The translations under genes were made by a program, and so were the position numbers. DNA of 64,000 bases. It comes from Pseudoxanthomonas suwonensis. Lineage in GTDB: Bacteria; Pseudomonadota; Gammaproteobacteria; Xanthomonadales; Xanthomonadaceae. This document shows positions 8,635 through 17,547 of the stretch, in pieces. The notes under the pieces were generated by a model. It was not told the DNA's origin and made no database searches. It saw only the letters and a list, made by a program, of their open reading frames with translations. The stretch lies in contig NZ_CP011144.1 in the NCBI RefSeq assembly GCF_000972865.1, positions 3,655,118-3,719,117 on the forward strand, written 5' to 3'. Within the stretch, counting starts at the first letter, position 1. The number at the start of each line of letters is the position of its first letter.

Positions 8635-8638
8635 TCAT
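8465..8638 (-). CDS. Possible 57-residue protein coupled to the FTR1 gene
   Basis: On the minus strand the FTR1 stop TGA (8637-8635) overlaps an ATG (8638-8636) as ATGA, opening a 57-codon frame that ends in TAG at 8465. The product begins MSLDAVRDRPEH, has a hydrophobic stretch around FTRMLVEFVAMLVHIP and ends in basic residues. I do not recognise it. The overlap is the only positive evidence; a chance frame in GC-rich DNA is the main alternative. Confidence 0.25.
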   Translation of the reverse strand: MSLDAVRDRPEHRQIAAPGAADAGALPMDPAVAFTRMLVEFVAMLVHIPAPARIARR

Positions 8639-10557
8639 GCGTGGGCTTTGCCTGCCGAGCGGTTGGATAGCACGAAGCCGGCGGCGAGGATGGCGGCCAC
8701 GCCAAGCTGGGCTGCGACACCTTCCAGCGTGGGATAGATGCCGAACAGCTCCACCCTCAGGCCATGCTCGAGCCAGGTGACGGGCAGGTACCCGGCTTCC
8801 TGCAGGGCCGAGACCGCCTTGCCGATCAGGACCACGGCCAGCACCGACAGCAGGATGGAGCTGAAGCGGAAGAACTGGCCGATCGGCAGTCGGCGGCTGT
8901 ACCGCATCATCGCCCAGCCGACGACGACCAGCACCAGGGCCGCCGTGACTCCGCCCGCGATGACGCTGCCCTTGCTGCCCTGGTTCCAGATGGCAGCGAA
9001 GAAGAGGATGGTTTCGAATACCTCGCGGTAGACCACGATGAAGACCAACCCGAGCAGGAATACTCCCGACTTCCTGCTCAGTGCATGGGACAGCTTCTCG
9101 CGCACGTAGTGCTGCCAGGCATCGGCATGGCTCTTGCCATGCATCCAGATGCCGACCCACACCAGGACCACGGCAGCCAGCAGCGAGCCGAACCCTTCCG
9201 TCAATTCCCGGCTCGCGCCGCTGATAGTGACGGCCCAGGTAGCCAGTATCCAGGTCACCAGCCCGGCCATCAGCGCAGTTGTCCAGCCCACGTGGACCCA
9301 GGGCAGCATTTCGGTGCGCCCGGCCTTGCGCAGCAGCGCGATGATCGCCACCACGATGAGCAGCGCTTCCAGGCCCTCGCGCAGCAGGATGGTGAAAGCA
9401 GCCGCGAAGCTGGCCAGCGCCGATGTCTGCTGCTGCGACAGCACCTGCTCGGCCTCGGTGAACAGCCCGTCCAGTGCGTCGACCTGGACCTGGAGCTCGT
9501 CCGCGCCGACGCTGGCCGCGATGCCCGTGCGGACGCGGGCCATGGCGGCCTCGATCTTCACCATCAACGGTTTGTCGCGCGCGGACAGCAGCGGTTCGAC
9601 CGGCTCGAAGCCGTCCAGGTAGGCCGACAGCGCCAGATCCTTGGCCGCCTTGGCGTCGCCTCCCCGGTAGGCGTCCATGGATTGCCTGAGCAGTCCACGG
9701 GCCGTGGCCAGGGAGGATCCCGGCTCCTCGGCCTGCGCGGCCGTGGGGTTGCGGCGCAGGTAGGCCACGATGGCCTCGGCGTTTTCCTCGCCGATCTTCT
9801 GGGCCAGCGCCGCCGGCGTCTCGCTCACGTAGCGATCGAGATCGAACGCTCCCAGCGTGCCGCCTTCCAGCAGCCGGCGCCCCCGGTCGGCGCGGTCCTC
9901 GGGAAACGCCAGGGCCCCGACATAGGTGGCCAGCGCCCAGCGGTCTTCCACAGGTAGGCCGGCGTAACTGATCATCGAGGTGCCTTCCAGGCCCTGGTCG
10001 ATCACCTGGTACAGGGCGAATACGCTGCGTTCCCGCGCGCGCGCCTCGTCGGTGAAATCGATGGGCGGCGGATCCAGGCCCGCGCTGGCCGGACCGTCGC
10101 CGGCCCCGGCGGGGCCATGGCAGCTGGCGCAAAGCTGCGCGTAGAGCTCCCTGCCGCGTCCGAAGTGGGGCGGCGCGGTGGGCAGCAGCGGGATCGGATA
10201 GTGCTGGACCAGCAACGCCGCCAAGGCACGGGCCTGGAGGGCGATGGCGTCCGGGGCGGCCTTGTCGCCGATCGAATCCTGCAGCCGGCTGGCCTGTGCC
10301 GTGAGTTCAGACGAGCCCTCGGTGGCCGGCAGCGCCTCGATGGCGGCGGCGGCAGTCGCCGAGAACTCCAGCATTTCGTCGTATTCGAGCTGGTTGACGA
10401 TTGCACCGTCCTCGACGGCCTCGCGGTAGTCCACGGCGATGTAGTCCAGCAGCCGCCAGGTGGTGGCCACGGACTGTTCGGACGCGAAGACGGGGAGGGA
10501 AACCAGGGTCAGGGTGGCGCAGGCCAGCAGCGGCGCCAGGAGACGTCGGAGGATCAT
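8635..10557 (-). CDS. Cytochrome c / FTR1-family iron permease fusion
   Basis: 640 residues from the ATG at 10557. A signal peptide (MILRRLLAPLLACATL...VFA) leads into a periplasmic region with a c-type haem site C143-ASC146-H147. After that come a helical linker and a C-terminal FTR1 permease domain (about 390-635) of roughly seven membrane helices. The two iron-binding motifs are LLREGLEALL and YREVFETILFF (both REXXE). The family imports iron; the fused cytochrome may handle its redox state. A 19-base Fur-like palindrome lies 8 bases upstream of the start, so iron repression is likely. A longer N-terminus starting at 10614 is possible but would bury the signal peptide. Confidence 0.92.
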   Translation of the reverse strand: MILRRLLAPLLACATLTLVSLPVFASEQSVATTWRLLDYIAVDYREAVEDGAIVNQLEYDEMLEFSATAAAAIEALPATEGSSELTAQASRLQDSIGDKAAPDAIALQARALAALLVQHYPIPLLPTAPPHFGRGRELYAQLCASCHGPAGAGDGPASAGLDPPPIDFTDEARARERSVFALYQVIDQGLEGTSMISYAGLPVEDRWALATYVGALAFPEDRADRGRRLLEGGTLGAFDLDRYVSETPAALAQKIGEENAEAIVAYLRRNPTAAQAEEPGSSLATARGLLRQSMDAYRGGDAKAAKDLALSAYLDGFEPVEPLLSARDKPLMVKIEAAMARVRTGIAASVGADELQVQVDALDGLFTEAEQVLSQQQTSALASFAAAFTILLREGLEALLIVVAIIALLRKAGRTEMLPWVHVGWTTALMAGLVTWILATWAVTISGASRELTEGFGSLLAAVVLVWVGIWMHGKSHADAWQHYVREKLSHALSRKSGVFLLGLVFIVVYREVFETILFFAAIWNQGSKGSVIAGGVTAALVLVVVGWAMMRYSRRLPIGQFFRFSSILLSVLAVVLIGKAVSALQEAGYLPVTWLEHGLRVELFGIYPTLEGVAAQLGVAAILAAGFVLSNRSAGKAHA

Positions 10558-10565
10558 GGGAGTCA

Positions 10566-10584
10566 AATGAGAAGTAATCTCATT
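10566..10584. promoter_or_regulatory. Fur-like operator upstream of the FTR1 permease
   Basis: AATGAGAAGTAATCTCATT is a perfect 7-base inverted repeat (AATGAGA/TCTCATT) around a 5-base centre. It resembles the gammaproteobacterial Fur box AATGAGAAT-n-ATTCTCATT. It ends 8 bases before the FTR1 start codon, where a bound repressor would block transcription or initiation. Confidence 0.6.
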
Positions 10585-10731
10585 CAGTCTACCGGACCGA
10601 CCCACGTCGCGCACCCTGCCGCCAGTTCGGGCCAGGCCTCGCTGGGCCCGGCTAGACCAGCCGTTCGGCTGTTGTGAAGCGTTTCACCGGAACGACGGGG
10701 GTGGGTGGCGGCCGGCACCCAGCGAGCGGGC

Positions 10732-12075
10732 CTACTGGGTCTCGCCGCTTCCATCTTCTGCTTCCGGCAACCAGGCACGGAAGTCGCCACTGCAATGGAG
10801 CAGGGCCATCAGGTAGAGCATGCCGTCGTAGTAGCGACTGGTGCCGCTGGGCACCGGCTGCTCCCATAGCGCGCGCACGAAGTCCAGCCGGCGCGGGTGG
10901 TCGGCGGCCAGGCTGGCGACCGCGTTGGTCGCCACCAGGCCGGTGGTGTGGCCGCCGCCGAGCGGCTTGCCGTCCAGTGTGTACAGGCTCTGGTAGTCGT
11001 CCATGCCCTGCGCGGCGAAGAACGCCTGCAGGCGGTTGCTCATCTCGACCTGGCGCGGGTCGGCCGCCCACCACGACCAGTCCACCGACCAATTCATGGC
11101 GCTGCGCCAGGCGTCGTAGCGGAAGTCCACCGCGTCCGGCCGCCACGGCGCGGCCCACGGGGTGCCGTCGAAGTTGCCGTAGTCCGGGGTGAGCGCGGTA
11201 TCCGGATGCGCGGCCTTGGCGAAGTAGTCGCGGCTGACCTGCGCGGCCTCGCGCCAGAACCCGCGGTCGGCCTCGGGTCCGATCCGCGCCCAGATCTCGT
11301 AGAACGCGGGCAGGTGATAGGAAGCGTCGGTGTGCGCGGCATTCACCACGTCGGGGGTGAAGCGCACCATCTTCGCGTCGTGGTCGAACAGGTTGACCGC
11401 GGTCATCTCGCCGCGGTTGGTCGGGCCGGTGATCCGCTCCCGGTGCAGCACGTCGGTCAGCAGGCGCTCGGCCTGCGCGCGGTAGTCGTAGCGGCCTTCG
11501 CCGTCGCCCCAGCGCTCGGCGGCGAAGTACAGCGCGGTGATGAAGTACTCCTCGCCGTCGGGCGCGGGCATCTCGTCGATCGGCACGCCGTCGGTGCGCA
11601 CCGACCAGGCGAAGTAGCCGTGCGCAGGATGCGTGCGGTCGTCGCGGTACATGTGGGTCAGGGCCCAGTTCCAGATCGCGTCGAACTCGCGCTTCCGGTC
11701 CAGCTGCACGGCGATCATCATCCCGTACGACATGCCTTCCGAGCGCACGTCGTCGCTGTTGACGTCGTGGATGTAGGCCATCGGCCCGTACTCGTTGGCG
11801 CCGGATTCGTAGTAGACGGTCTGTTCGGACGCATCGCCATGGAACAGTTGCCGGAACGCCGCCTCGATCTTGGCTTCCACCTCGGCGCGGGGATAGCCGG
11901 CTTCGGCGAACAGGTCCGGGTAACGGCCGCTGGCCACCGCGCCTTTCGCCACATCCGCCGTTTGCGGATCGGCCGATGCCGGTCTGTCGCCCGGTGCAGG
12001 CGTGCAGGCAGCCGCGCCGGCGAGCAGCACAAGACAGGCGAGGAGGCGGGCGGTGCGGAAGCGGCGGGCGGGCAT
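10732..12075 (-). CDS. Glycoside hydrolase family 8 lipoprotein, exo-oligoxylanase type
   Basis: 447 residues. The N-terminus has a lipoprotein signal with the acylated cysteine at C24 (LLAGAAAC). The GH8 (alpha/alpha)6 barrel follows, with the proton donor E113 in VRSEGMSYGMM and the later acidic segment DFRYDAWR. The resemblance is to the reducing-end xylose-releasing exo-oligoxylanase (Rex) branch of GH8 more than to BcsZ cellulases, since no cellulose-synthase genes are nearby. It would trim xylo-oligosaccharides at the outer membrane. It is a single gene between the AHSA1 protein and the FTR1 gene. Substrate assignment is moderate; family assignment is firm. Confidence 0.88.
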   Translation of the reverse strand: MPARRFRTARLLACLVLLAGAAACTPAPGDRPASADPQTADVAKGAVASGRYPDLFAEAGYPRAEVEAKIEAAFRQLFHGDASEQTVYYESGANEYGPMAYIHDVNSDDVRSEGMSYGMMIAVQLDRKREFDAIWNWALTHMYRDDRTHPAHGYFAWSVRTDGVPIDEMPAPDGEEYFITALYFAAERWGDGEGRYDYRAQAERLLTDVLHRERITGPTNRGEMTAVNLFDHDAKMVRFTPDVVNAAHTDASYHLPAFYEIWARIGPEADRGFWREAAQVSRDYFAKAAHPDTALTPDYGNFDGTPWAAPWRPDAVDFRYDAWRSAMNWSVDWSWWAADPRQVEMSNRLQAFFAAQGMDDYQSLYTLDGKPLGGGHTTGLVATNAVASLAADHPRRLDFVRALWEQPVPSGTSRYYDGMLYLMALLHCSGDFRAWLPEAEDGSGETQ

Positions 12076-12159
12076 GCGGATCCTGCGGGGAATGCGTGGG
12101 AAGCGCAGGACGTTAGCAGACCCGTGCTTCCGTACGCACCGGCACGCGGATGGGCAGCC

Positions 12160-12609
12160 TCATTCGGCGGGGATGTCCGGCTCCACCAGGACAGCCAGTT
12201 GCTGCAACGATTCCTGCCAGCCGAGGTAGCACATCGCTTCCGGGATCGCCTCGGGAATGCCTTCCTGCACGATCTGCAGTTCGGTGCCGCACAGCACCGG
12301 TGTCAGTTGCACGCTGACCTGCATCTCGCCCGGCAGGCCCGGATCGTCGAAGCGGTCGACGTAGCGGATCCGCGAGTGCGGGACCAGTTCCAGGTATTCG
12401 CCGCCGAAGGAATGGCGTTGGCCGTTGCCGAAATTGGTGAACGCCATCCGGAAATGGCCACCGACGCGCGCATCCATCTGCTCGACGCTGGCGGTGAAAC
12501 CATACGGTGGCAGCCACTTGGCCATCGCTTCGGCTTCGAGGAAGGCGCGGTAGACGCGCTCGGGCGGACAGCGCAGGACGCGGTGCAGGCGGACGGTGCC
12601 GGTGGGCAT
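12160..12609 (-). CDS. SRPBCC / AHSA1-like protein
   Basis: 149 residues of a START-like (Bet v 1 fold) domain: VLRCPPERVYRAFLEAEAMAKWL at the start, FGGEYLELVPHSRIRYVDRF in the middle and the closing helix around GWQESLQQLAVLVEP. Members bind hydrophobic ligands or assist Hsp90; no specific role can be read. The start ATG at 12609 has a good ribosome site (AGGAG, 5 bases upstream). It lies 95 bases after the SDR gene on the same strand. Confidence 0.9.
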   Translation of the reverse strand: MPTGTVRLHRVLRCPPERVYRAFLEAEAMAKWLPPYGFTASVEQMDARVGGHFRMAFTNFGNGQRHSFGGEYLELVPHSRIRYVDRFDDPGLPGEMQVSVQLTPVLCGTELQIVQEGIPEAIPEAMCYLGWQESLQQLAVLVEPDIPAE

Positions 12610-12704
12610 GGAATTCTCCTGGCGGGAAGGGGACTCACATCCAGGCGACGAGGCAGCGCGGCCCGGATCGACATCGCCGACGCACGGAGTGCGGCTGCGC
12701 CGCG

Positions 12705-13481
12705 TCAGCGCATGCCCTTGTGCTGGCCGCCGTCGATCGGCACGCAGGCGCCGGTGACCCACAGCGCCCGCGGCGAGGCCAGGAACACGGCCACGTCGGC
12801 CACTTCCTGCAGCGTGCCCATCCGGCCCCAGGGAATGCCGGCGCGCACCGCTTCGTAGAACGGCGGATCCTTCCGGCGCACCTGGTCCCACAGGCCGCCC
12901 TCGAACTCGATCGAGCCCGGGGCGATGGCGTTGGCGCGGATCCGGTCCGGGCCGTGGAAGATCGACAGCTTCTTGGCGTAGGCGATCAGCGCGGCCTTGG
13001 CCGAGGCGTAGCCGAAGTCCGGTCCGGGGCTGGCTTCCAGTCCGGAGATCGAGGCGACCAGCACGATGCTGCCGCCGCCGGCCGCCTTCATCCACGGGAT
13101 CACCTGGCCGCAGGCGCGGGCGGCGGCCAGCACGTCCAGCTGCAGACTGGCCTCGAAGTCGGCCACCGAGGGCCCCAGTGCCAGCGCCGAGGCGTTGTGG
13201 ACCAGCACGTCGACGCCGCCGAAGGCCTGGCGGACACCATCGAGGAAGTTGCCCAGCGCCGCCGCGTCGCCGAGGTCGCACGGACGCACATGCACGCGCC
13301 GGCCGTGGACACGCAGCGATTCCTCGACTTCGCGCAGCGCATTGCGCCCGCGTACGTCCGCGCCCCGCGCGCACAACGCCACGTCGGCGCCCTCCGTGGC
13401 CAGTCCCAGGGCGATGGCCCGGCCGATGCCGCGGCTGCCGCCGAGTACGACGCAGCGCTTGCCTTGCAGTTGCAGGTCCAT
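12705..13481 (-). CDS. Short-chain dehydrogenase/reductase
   Basis: 258 residues. Rossmann nucleotide site VVLGGSRGIGRA (about 11-22), NAS motif VLVHNAS, catalytic serine in VLVASISG and the Y-x-x-x-K pair in YASAKAALIAYAKK. The C-terminal GACVPIDGGQHKG is typical of classical SDRs. Substrate unknown. It lies 56 bases downstream of the carboxylase beta gene, so it may belong to the same transcript. A five-copy CCAGG tandem repeat abuts its ribosome site (aggggaacc before ATG). Confidence 0.93.
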   Translation of the reverse strand: MDLQLQGKRCVVLGGSRGIGRAIALGLATEGADVALCARGADVRGRNALREVEESLRVHGRRVHVRPCDLGDAAALGNFLDGVRQAFGGVDVLVHNASALALGPSVADFEASLQLDVLAAARACGQVIPWMKAAGGGSIVLVASISGLEASPGPDFGYASAKAALIAYAKKLSIFHGPDRIRANAIAPGSIEFEGGLWDQVRRKDPPFYEAVRAGIPWGRMGTLQEVADVAVFLASPRALWVTGACVPIDGGQHKGMR

Positions 13482-13490
13482 GGTTCCCCT

Positions 13491-13515
13491 CCAGGCCAGG
13501 CCAGGCCAGGCCAGG
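13491..13515. repeat. Five tandem CCAGG pentamers in the leader of the SDR gene
   Basis: Exact CCAGG x5 (CCTGG x5 on the coding strand) directly upstream of the SDR gene's ribosome-binding site, starting 10 bases before its ATG. A change in copy number would shift the sequence that leads into the ribosome site without touching either protein. Confidence 0.9.
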
Positions 13516-13537
13516 CCGATGCCGTGGCGGCGCGCCG

Positions 13538-15145
13538 CTACATCCGGAACACGCCGAAGCGCGCCGGCTCGATCGGCGCGTTGAGCGAGGCCGACAGCGC
13601 CAGTCCGAGCACGCGGCGGGTATCGGCCGGATCGATGATCCCGTCGTCCCACAGCCGCGCGGTGGCGTACCAGGGACTGCCCTGGTGTTCGTACTGGTCG
13701 CGTACCGGCGCCTTGAACGCCTCTTCCTCCTCCGCGCTCCAGCTGCCGCCGCCGGCCTCGATCGCGTCGCGGCGCACCGTGGCCAGCACGCTGGCGGCCT
13801 GTTCGCCGCCCATCACGCTGATCCGCGCGTTCGGCCACATCCACAGGAACCGCGCCCCGTAGGCGCGGCCGCACATGGCGTAGTTGCCGGCGCCGAAGCT
13901 GCCGCCGATGACCACGGTGAACTTGGGCACCGACGAGCAGGCCACCGCGGTGACCATCTTCGCGCCATCCTTGGCGATGCCGGCGTTCTCGTACTTGCGG
14001 CCGACCATGAAGCCGGTGATGTTCTGCAGGAACACCAGTGGGATCCCGCGCTGGTTGCACAGCTCGATGAAGTGCGCGCCCTTGAGCGCGCTCTCGGCGA
14101 ACAGGATGCCGTTGTTGGCGACGATCCCGACCGGGTAGCCGTGCAGGTGGGCGAAGCCGGTGACCAGGGTCTTGGCATAGCGCGCCTTGAACTCGTCGAA
14201 CTCGCTGCCGTCGACCAGCCGCGCGATCACCTCGCGCACGTCGAACGGACGCCGGGTGTCGGGCGGGACGATGCCGTACAGCTCCTCGGCCGGATGCAGC
14301 GGTTCGCGCGGCTCGCGCGTAGCCACCGCCACGGTCTTCTTGCGGTTGAGATGACCGACGATGCCGCGCGCGATCTGCAGCGCGTGGGCGTCGTCCTCGG
14401 CGTAGTGGTCGGCCACGCCGGACACGGCGGTGTGCACGTCGGCGCCGCCGAGCGCCTCGGCGTCGACCACCTCGCCGGTGGCCGCCTTCACCAGCGGCGG
14501 GCCGCCGAGAAAGATCGTGCCCTGTTCGCGCACGATCACCGACTCGTCGCACATCGCCGGCACGTAGGCGCCGCCGGCGGTGCAGCTGCCCATCACCACC
14601 GCCACCTGCGGGATGTTCTCCGCGCTCAGCCGGGCCTGGTTGTAGAAGATCCGGCCAAAGTGCTCCCGGTCCGGGAACACCTCGTCCTGCAGCGGCAGGA
14701 ATGCACCGCCGGAATCGACCAGGTAGACGCAGGGCAGGCGGTTCTCGCGGGCGATCTCCTGCGCGCGCAGATGCTTCTTGACCGTGATCGGGAAGTAGGT
14801 GCCGCCCTTGACCGTGGCGTCGTTGGCCACGACCACCACTTCCTGGCCCATCACCCGGCCGATGCCGCAGACCATGCCGGCGGCCGGCGCGGCGCCGTCG
14901 TACATGTCCTCGGCGGCGAGCGCGGCGATCTCCAGGAACGGCGAGCCGGGGTCGAGCAGGGCGTCGATGCGTTCGCGCGCCAGCAGCTTGCCGCGCTCGG
15001 TGTGGCGGCGACGGGCCTTCTCGCCGCCGCCCTCGGCGGCGCGCTGCAGGCGGCGGTGGAGTTCGGCGACGAGCCCACGGTGGTGCTCGGCGTGGGCGGC
15101 GAATTCGGGCGATCGCGGATCGATCTGGCTGCGGAGGGCGGGCAT
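13538..15145 (-). CDS. liuB: Methylcrotonyl-CoA carboxylase, carboxyltransferase beta subunit
   Basis: 535 residues from the ATG at 15145, the same length as Pseudomonas LiuB; ATGs at 15151 and 15172 are alternatives. The start was chosen because AGG lies 6 bases upstream. The acyl-CoA and carboxybiotin carboxyltransferase lobes are complete: [62 protein letters not shown] and [16 protein letters not shown]. The C-terminus ends in FGVFRM, as in the family. With the alpha subunit at 4913 it forms the mitochondrial/bacterial MCC complex. Here the two subunit genes are about 6.5 kb apart, whereas they are adjacent in most liu operons. Confidence 0.96.
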   Translation of the reverse strand: MPALRSQIDPRSPEFAAHAEHHRGLVAELHRRLQRAAEGGGEKARRRHTERGKLLARERIDALLDPGSPFLEIAALAAEDMYDGAAPAAGMVCGIGRVMGQEVVVVANDATVKGGTYFPITVKKHLRAQEIARENRLPCVYLVDSGGAFLPLQDEVFPDREHFGRIFYNQARLSAENIPQVAVVMGSCTAGGAYVPAMCDESVIVREQGTIFLGGPPLVKAATGEVVDAEALGGADVHTAVSGVADHYAEDDAHALQIARGIVGHLNRKKTVAVATREPREPLHPAEELYGIVPPDTRRPFDVREVIARLVDGSEFDEFKARYAKTLVTGFAHLHGYPVGIVANNGILFAESALKGAHFIELCNQRGIPLVFLQNITGFMVGRKYENAGIAKDGAKMVTAVACSSVPKFTVVIGGSFGAGNYAMCGRAYGARFLWMWPNARISVMGGEQAASVLATVRRDAIEAGGGSWSAEEEEAFKAPVRDQYEHQGSPWYATARLWDDGIIDPADTRRVLGLALSASLNAPIEPARFGVFRM

Positions 15146-15271
15146 GGGCATCCTGGCGTGCGGATGCGGCAAGGATACGGCAGTGCCCGCAGTCGGCCTT
15201 CTGGCGGCGCAGCAAGGCGCGGCGCAAGGCGCATGCCGGGTCCGCGCGGACGGCGGGCCCGGATCGCGGCG

Positions 15272-15670
15272 TCAGCGTTGCTCGGCCTTGCGTTCGGCCG
15301 CCTCGGCCGCCTCGCGCGCCTTGGCCGCTGCCTTCTCCGCGGCGTCGGCGCTGGCATCTGCCGCGCGTGCGGTCGCATCGCGGGTGGCCTCGGCGGCGCG
15401 GTCGGCAGCCTGGCGGGTGGCGACCGCCGCTTCGTCGAGCGCGCGTTCGGTTTCGGCGGCGGCCTGTTGCGCGCGGACCTCGGCGGTGGCGCCGGCTTCG
15501 CGGGCGGCATCGACCGCGCTGGCGGCGGCGCTTTCGGTCGCCGCGGCGGCGTGGTCGGCCGCGGCGGCGGCATGGTCGGCGGCGCGATTGGCTTCGTCGC
15601 GCGCGGGCTGGTTGCATGCGGCCAGGGGCACGAGCAGGGCCAGGGTGGCCAGCGGCAGGAGTCGGTTCAT
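15272..15670 (-). CDS. Alanine-rich lipoprotein (first of two)
   Basis: 132 residues. A lipoprotein signal peptide ends in LVPLAAC (C19). The mature part is almost wholly A, E, D, R and K in a heptad-like pattern that predicts one long helix or coiled coil. No catalytic motif is present. It resembles a Lpp-type or spacer lipoprotein in composition only. The second gene, 162 bases upstream on the same strand, has the same plan, so they look like diverged paralogues. Confidence 0.75.
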   Translation of the reverse strand: MNRLLPLATLALLVPLAACNQPARDEANRAADHAAAAADHAAAATESAAASAVDAAREAGATAEVRAQQAAAETERALDEAAVATRQAADRAAEATRDATARAADASADAAEKAAAKAREAAEAAERKAEQR

Positions 15671-15783
15671 GGCGATGCTCCGGTTGGAAGGGCGACGTGT
15701 CGGGTCGCCGCGAGCATGCCGGGGACGGCTTCAGTGTCCCGTGAACCGTTGCTCCCCGCCGTTTAGCCCGGAGCAAAGAAAAA

Positions 15784-15805
15784 GGCCGCCGGTTTCCCGG
15801 CGGCC
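15784..15805 (-). terminator. Rho-independent terminator of the second alanine-rich lipoprotein
   Basis: A 9-base stem (GGCCGCCGG/CCGGCGGCC) with a four-base loop is followed on the minus strand by TTTTTTTCTTT. It starts 28 bases after the lipoprotein stop at 15833. Confidence 0.85.
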
Positions 15806-15832
15806 CTCATCCGTGCAGCTGGAACTGGAATA

Positions 15833-16174
15833 TCAGTTCTTGGCTTCTTCGGCGGCGTCCTTCGCCTGCTCGGCGACGTCGGCAGCAGCCTCGGCGGTGT
15901 CGGCAGCGGCCTCGGCGGCGGCGTCGGTCGCGGCGGCGCCAGCGGCGGCGGCGGCGTCGGCAGCGGTGTCGGCGGCGGCAGCGGCAGCGTCAGCAGCGCC
16001 CTGGGCGGCGTCGGCGGTCTCGGCACCGGCGGCAGCGGCCGAATCGGCGGCAGCCTGGGCCTCGGCAGCGGCGGCGTCGGCCGCAGCGGCAGCGTCCTGA
16101 GCCGCTTCCTGCTTCGAGCACGCGGCCAGGGCCAGACCCAGAGCCAGGGCGATCAGCAGCTTGTTGATGCTCAT
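15833..16174 (-). CDS. Alanine-rich lipoprotein (second of two)
   Basis: 113 residues from the ATG at 16174, with GAGGAAC upstream as ribosome site. The signal peptide ends in the lipobox LALAAC (C19). The mature protein is more than half alanine with regularly spaced D, E and T and ends in a charged tail (EQAKDAAEEAKN). It should form an extended amphipathic helix anchored in a membrane. Function unknown. It has its own promoter candidate (TTGACA at 16252-16257) and its own terminator, so it is probably a strongly expressed single gene. Confidence 0.85.
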   Translation of the reverse strand: MSINKLLIALALGLALAACSKQEAAQDAAAAADAAAAEAQAAADSAAAAGAETADAAQGAADAAAAAADTAADAAAAAGAAATDAAAEAAADTAEAAADVAEQAKDAAEEAKN

Positions 16175-16228
16175 GATTGGATGTTCCTCGTCGTTAAGAT
16201 TGGGCAACGCGCGGTTGCGCGCCGGCAA

Positions 16229-16257
16229 CATGATGACAAGCCGACAACGGCTGTCAA
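16229..16257 (-). promoter_or_regulatory. Promoter candidate of the second alanine-rich lipoprotein
   Basis: On the minus strand a perfect -35 TTGACA (16257-16252) is followed, 17 bases later, by a weak -10 ATCATG (16234-16229). This places the transcript start about 48 bases before the gene. The -10 is poor, hence the low score. Confidence 0.35.
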
Positions 16258-16298
16258 GCGCCGGCTGGTCACTTTTGTAAAAGGTTAGTGAAAAACGG

Positions 16299-17474
16299 TT
16301 ACAGCGTTTCCACCGCCACCGCGGTGGCTTCTCCGCCGCCGATGCACAGCGCGGCGACGCCCCGCTTCAGCCCCTGCTTGCGCAGGGCATTGATCAGGGT
16401 CACCACCAGGCGGGCGCCGGAGGCGCCGATCGGATGGCCCAGGGCGCAGGCGCCGCCGTTGATGTTGACCTTGGCGTGCGGGATGCCCAGTTCCTTGATC
16501 GGCGCCATGGCCACCACGGCGAAGGCTTCGTTGATCTCGAACAGGTCCACGTCCTCCACCTTCCAGCCGACCTTGTCGAGCAGGGTGGAGATCGCGCCGA
16601 CCGGGGCGGTGGTGAACCATTCCGGCTGGTGCGAGAAGGTGCTGTGGCCGACGATGCGCGCCAGCGGCTGCACGCCGCGGCGCGCGGCTTCCTCGGCCGA
16701 CAGCAGCACGGTGGCCGCCGCGCCGTCGGAGATGGACGAGGAACTGGCGGCGGTGACGCTGCCGTCCTTCTTGAACGCCGGCCTCAGGGTCGGGATCTTG
16801 GCCACGTCCGACTTGCCGGGCTGCTCGTCGCTGGCGACCTCGACCTCGCCCTTGCGGGTGGCGACCTTGACCGGGACGATCTCGCCGTCGAACGCGCCGG
16901 AGGACTGCGCGGCCTGCGAGCGGGTGACCGACTCGATGGCGAAAGCGTCCTGCTCCTCGCGGGTGAAGCCGTACTTCTCGACGGTCTTCTCGGCGAACAC
17001 GCCCATGGCCTGGCCGTCGTACGGGTTGGTCAGGCCGTCCCACGCCATGTGGTCGACCGCCTGGAAGGCGCCGTAGCGGTTGCCGGTGCGCGAGTTGGGG
17101 ATCAGGTGCGGCGCGTTGCTCATCGACTCCATGCCACCGGCGACGACGATGGTGGCCGAGCCGGCCTTGATCAGGTCGTGGCCGAGCATGATCGCCTTCA
17201 TGCCCGAGCCGCAGACCTTGTTGATGGTGGTGGCGCCAGCCGAGCTCGGCAGGCCGGCGGCCAGCGCGGCCTGGCGGGCGGGCGCCTGGCCGAGGTTGGC
17301 CGGCAGCACGCAGCCCATGATCACCTCGGACACGTCGTCGGCGGGGATGCCGGACTGCTCCAGGGCGGCGGCGATCGCGGCCGCGCCGAGGGTCGGCGTG
17401 GGCACGCCGGTGAACTGGCCGAGGAACGAGCCGATGGCGGTGCGCTTGGCGGCGGCGATGACGATGTCGGACAT
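16299..17474 (-). CDS. Acetyl-CoA C-acyltransferase (thiolase)
   Basis: 391 residues, standard length for biosynthetic-type thiolase. The nucleophilic cysteine lies in NKVCGSGMKA (about residue 88), the histidine in GHPIGASG and the second cysteine in LCIGGGEATA; NEAFAVV is also present. It condenses or cleaves acetoacetyl-CoA, so it could take the acetoacetate branch of leucine breakdown to acetyl-CoA once activated. No CoA-transferase for acetoacetate is in the window. The position before the conserved GHPIG reads GGACALGHP where GGAIALGHP is more common. Confidence 0.95.
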   Translation of the reverse strand: MSDIVIAAAKRTAIGSFLGQFTGVPTPTLGAAAIAAALEQSGIPADDVSEVIMGCVLPANLGQAPARQAALAAGLPSSAGATTINKVCGSGMKAIMLGHDLIKAGSATIVVAGGMESMSNAPHLIPNSRTGNRYGAFQAVDHMAWDGLTNPYDGQAMGVFAEKTVEKYGFTREEQDAFAIESVTRSQAAQSSGAFDGEIVPVKVATRKGEVEVASDEQPGKSDVAKIPTLRPAFKKDGSVTAASSSSISDGAAATVLLSAEEAARRGVQPLARIVGHSTFSHQPEWFTTAPVGAISTLLDKVGWKVEDVDLFEINEAFAVVAMAPIKELGIPHAKVNINGGACALGHPIGASGARLVVTLINALRKQGLKRGVAALCIGGGEATAVAVETL

Positions 17475-17547
17475 GGGGGAATGCCTCTGCGGATGAACCC
17501 CGATTATCGCGGCAGCCGCCGGCAGCCGCCACCGTCCCGCCGGACAG

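Noticed and set aside
10674..10687. GTGAAGCGTTTCAC palindrome resembling a LacI-family operator near the GH8 gene
   Set aside because: It lies downstream of the GH8 gene and has only 12 of 14 symmetric positions; no regulator gene is near, so no role is claimed.
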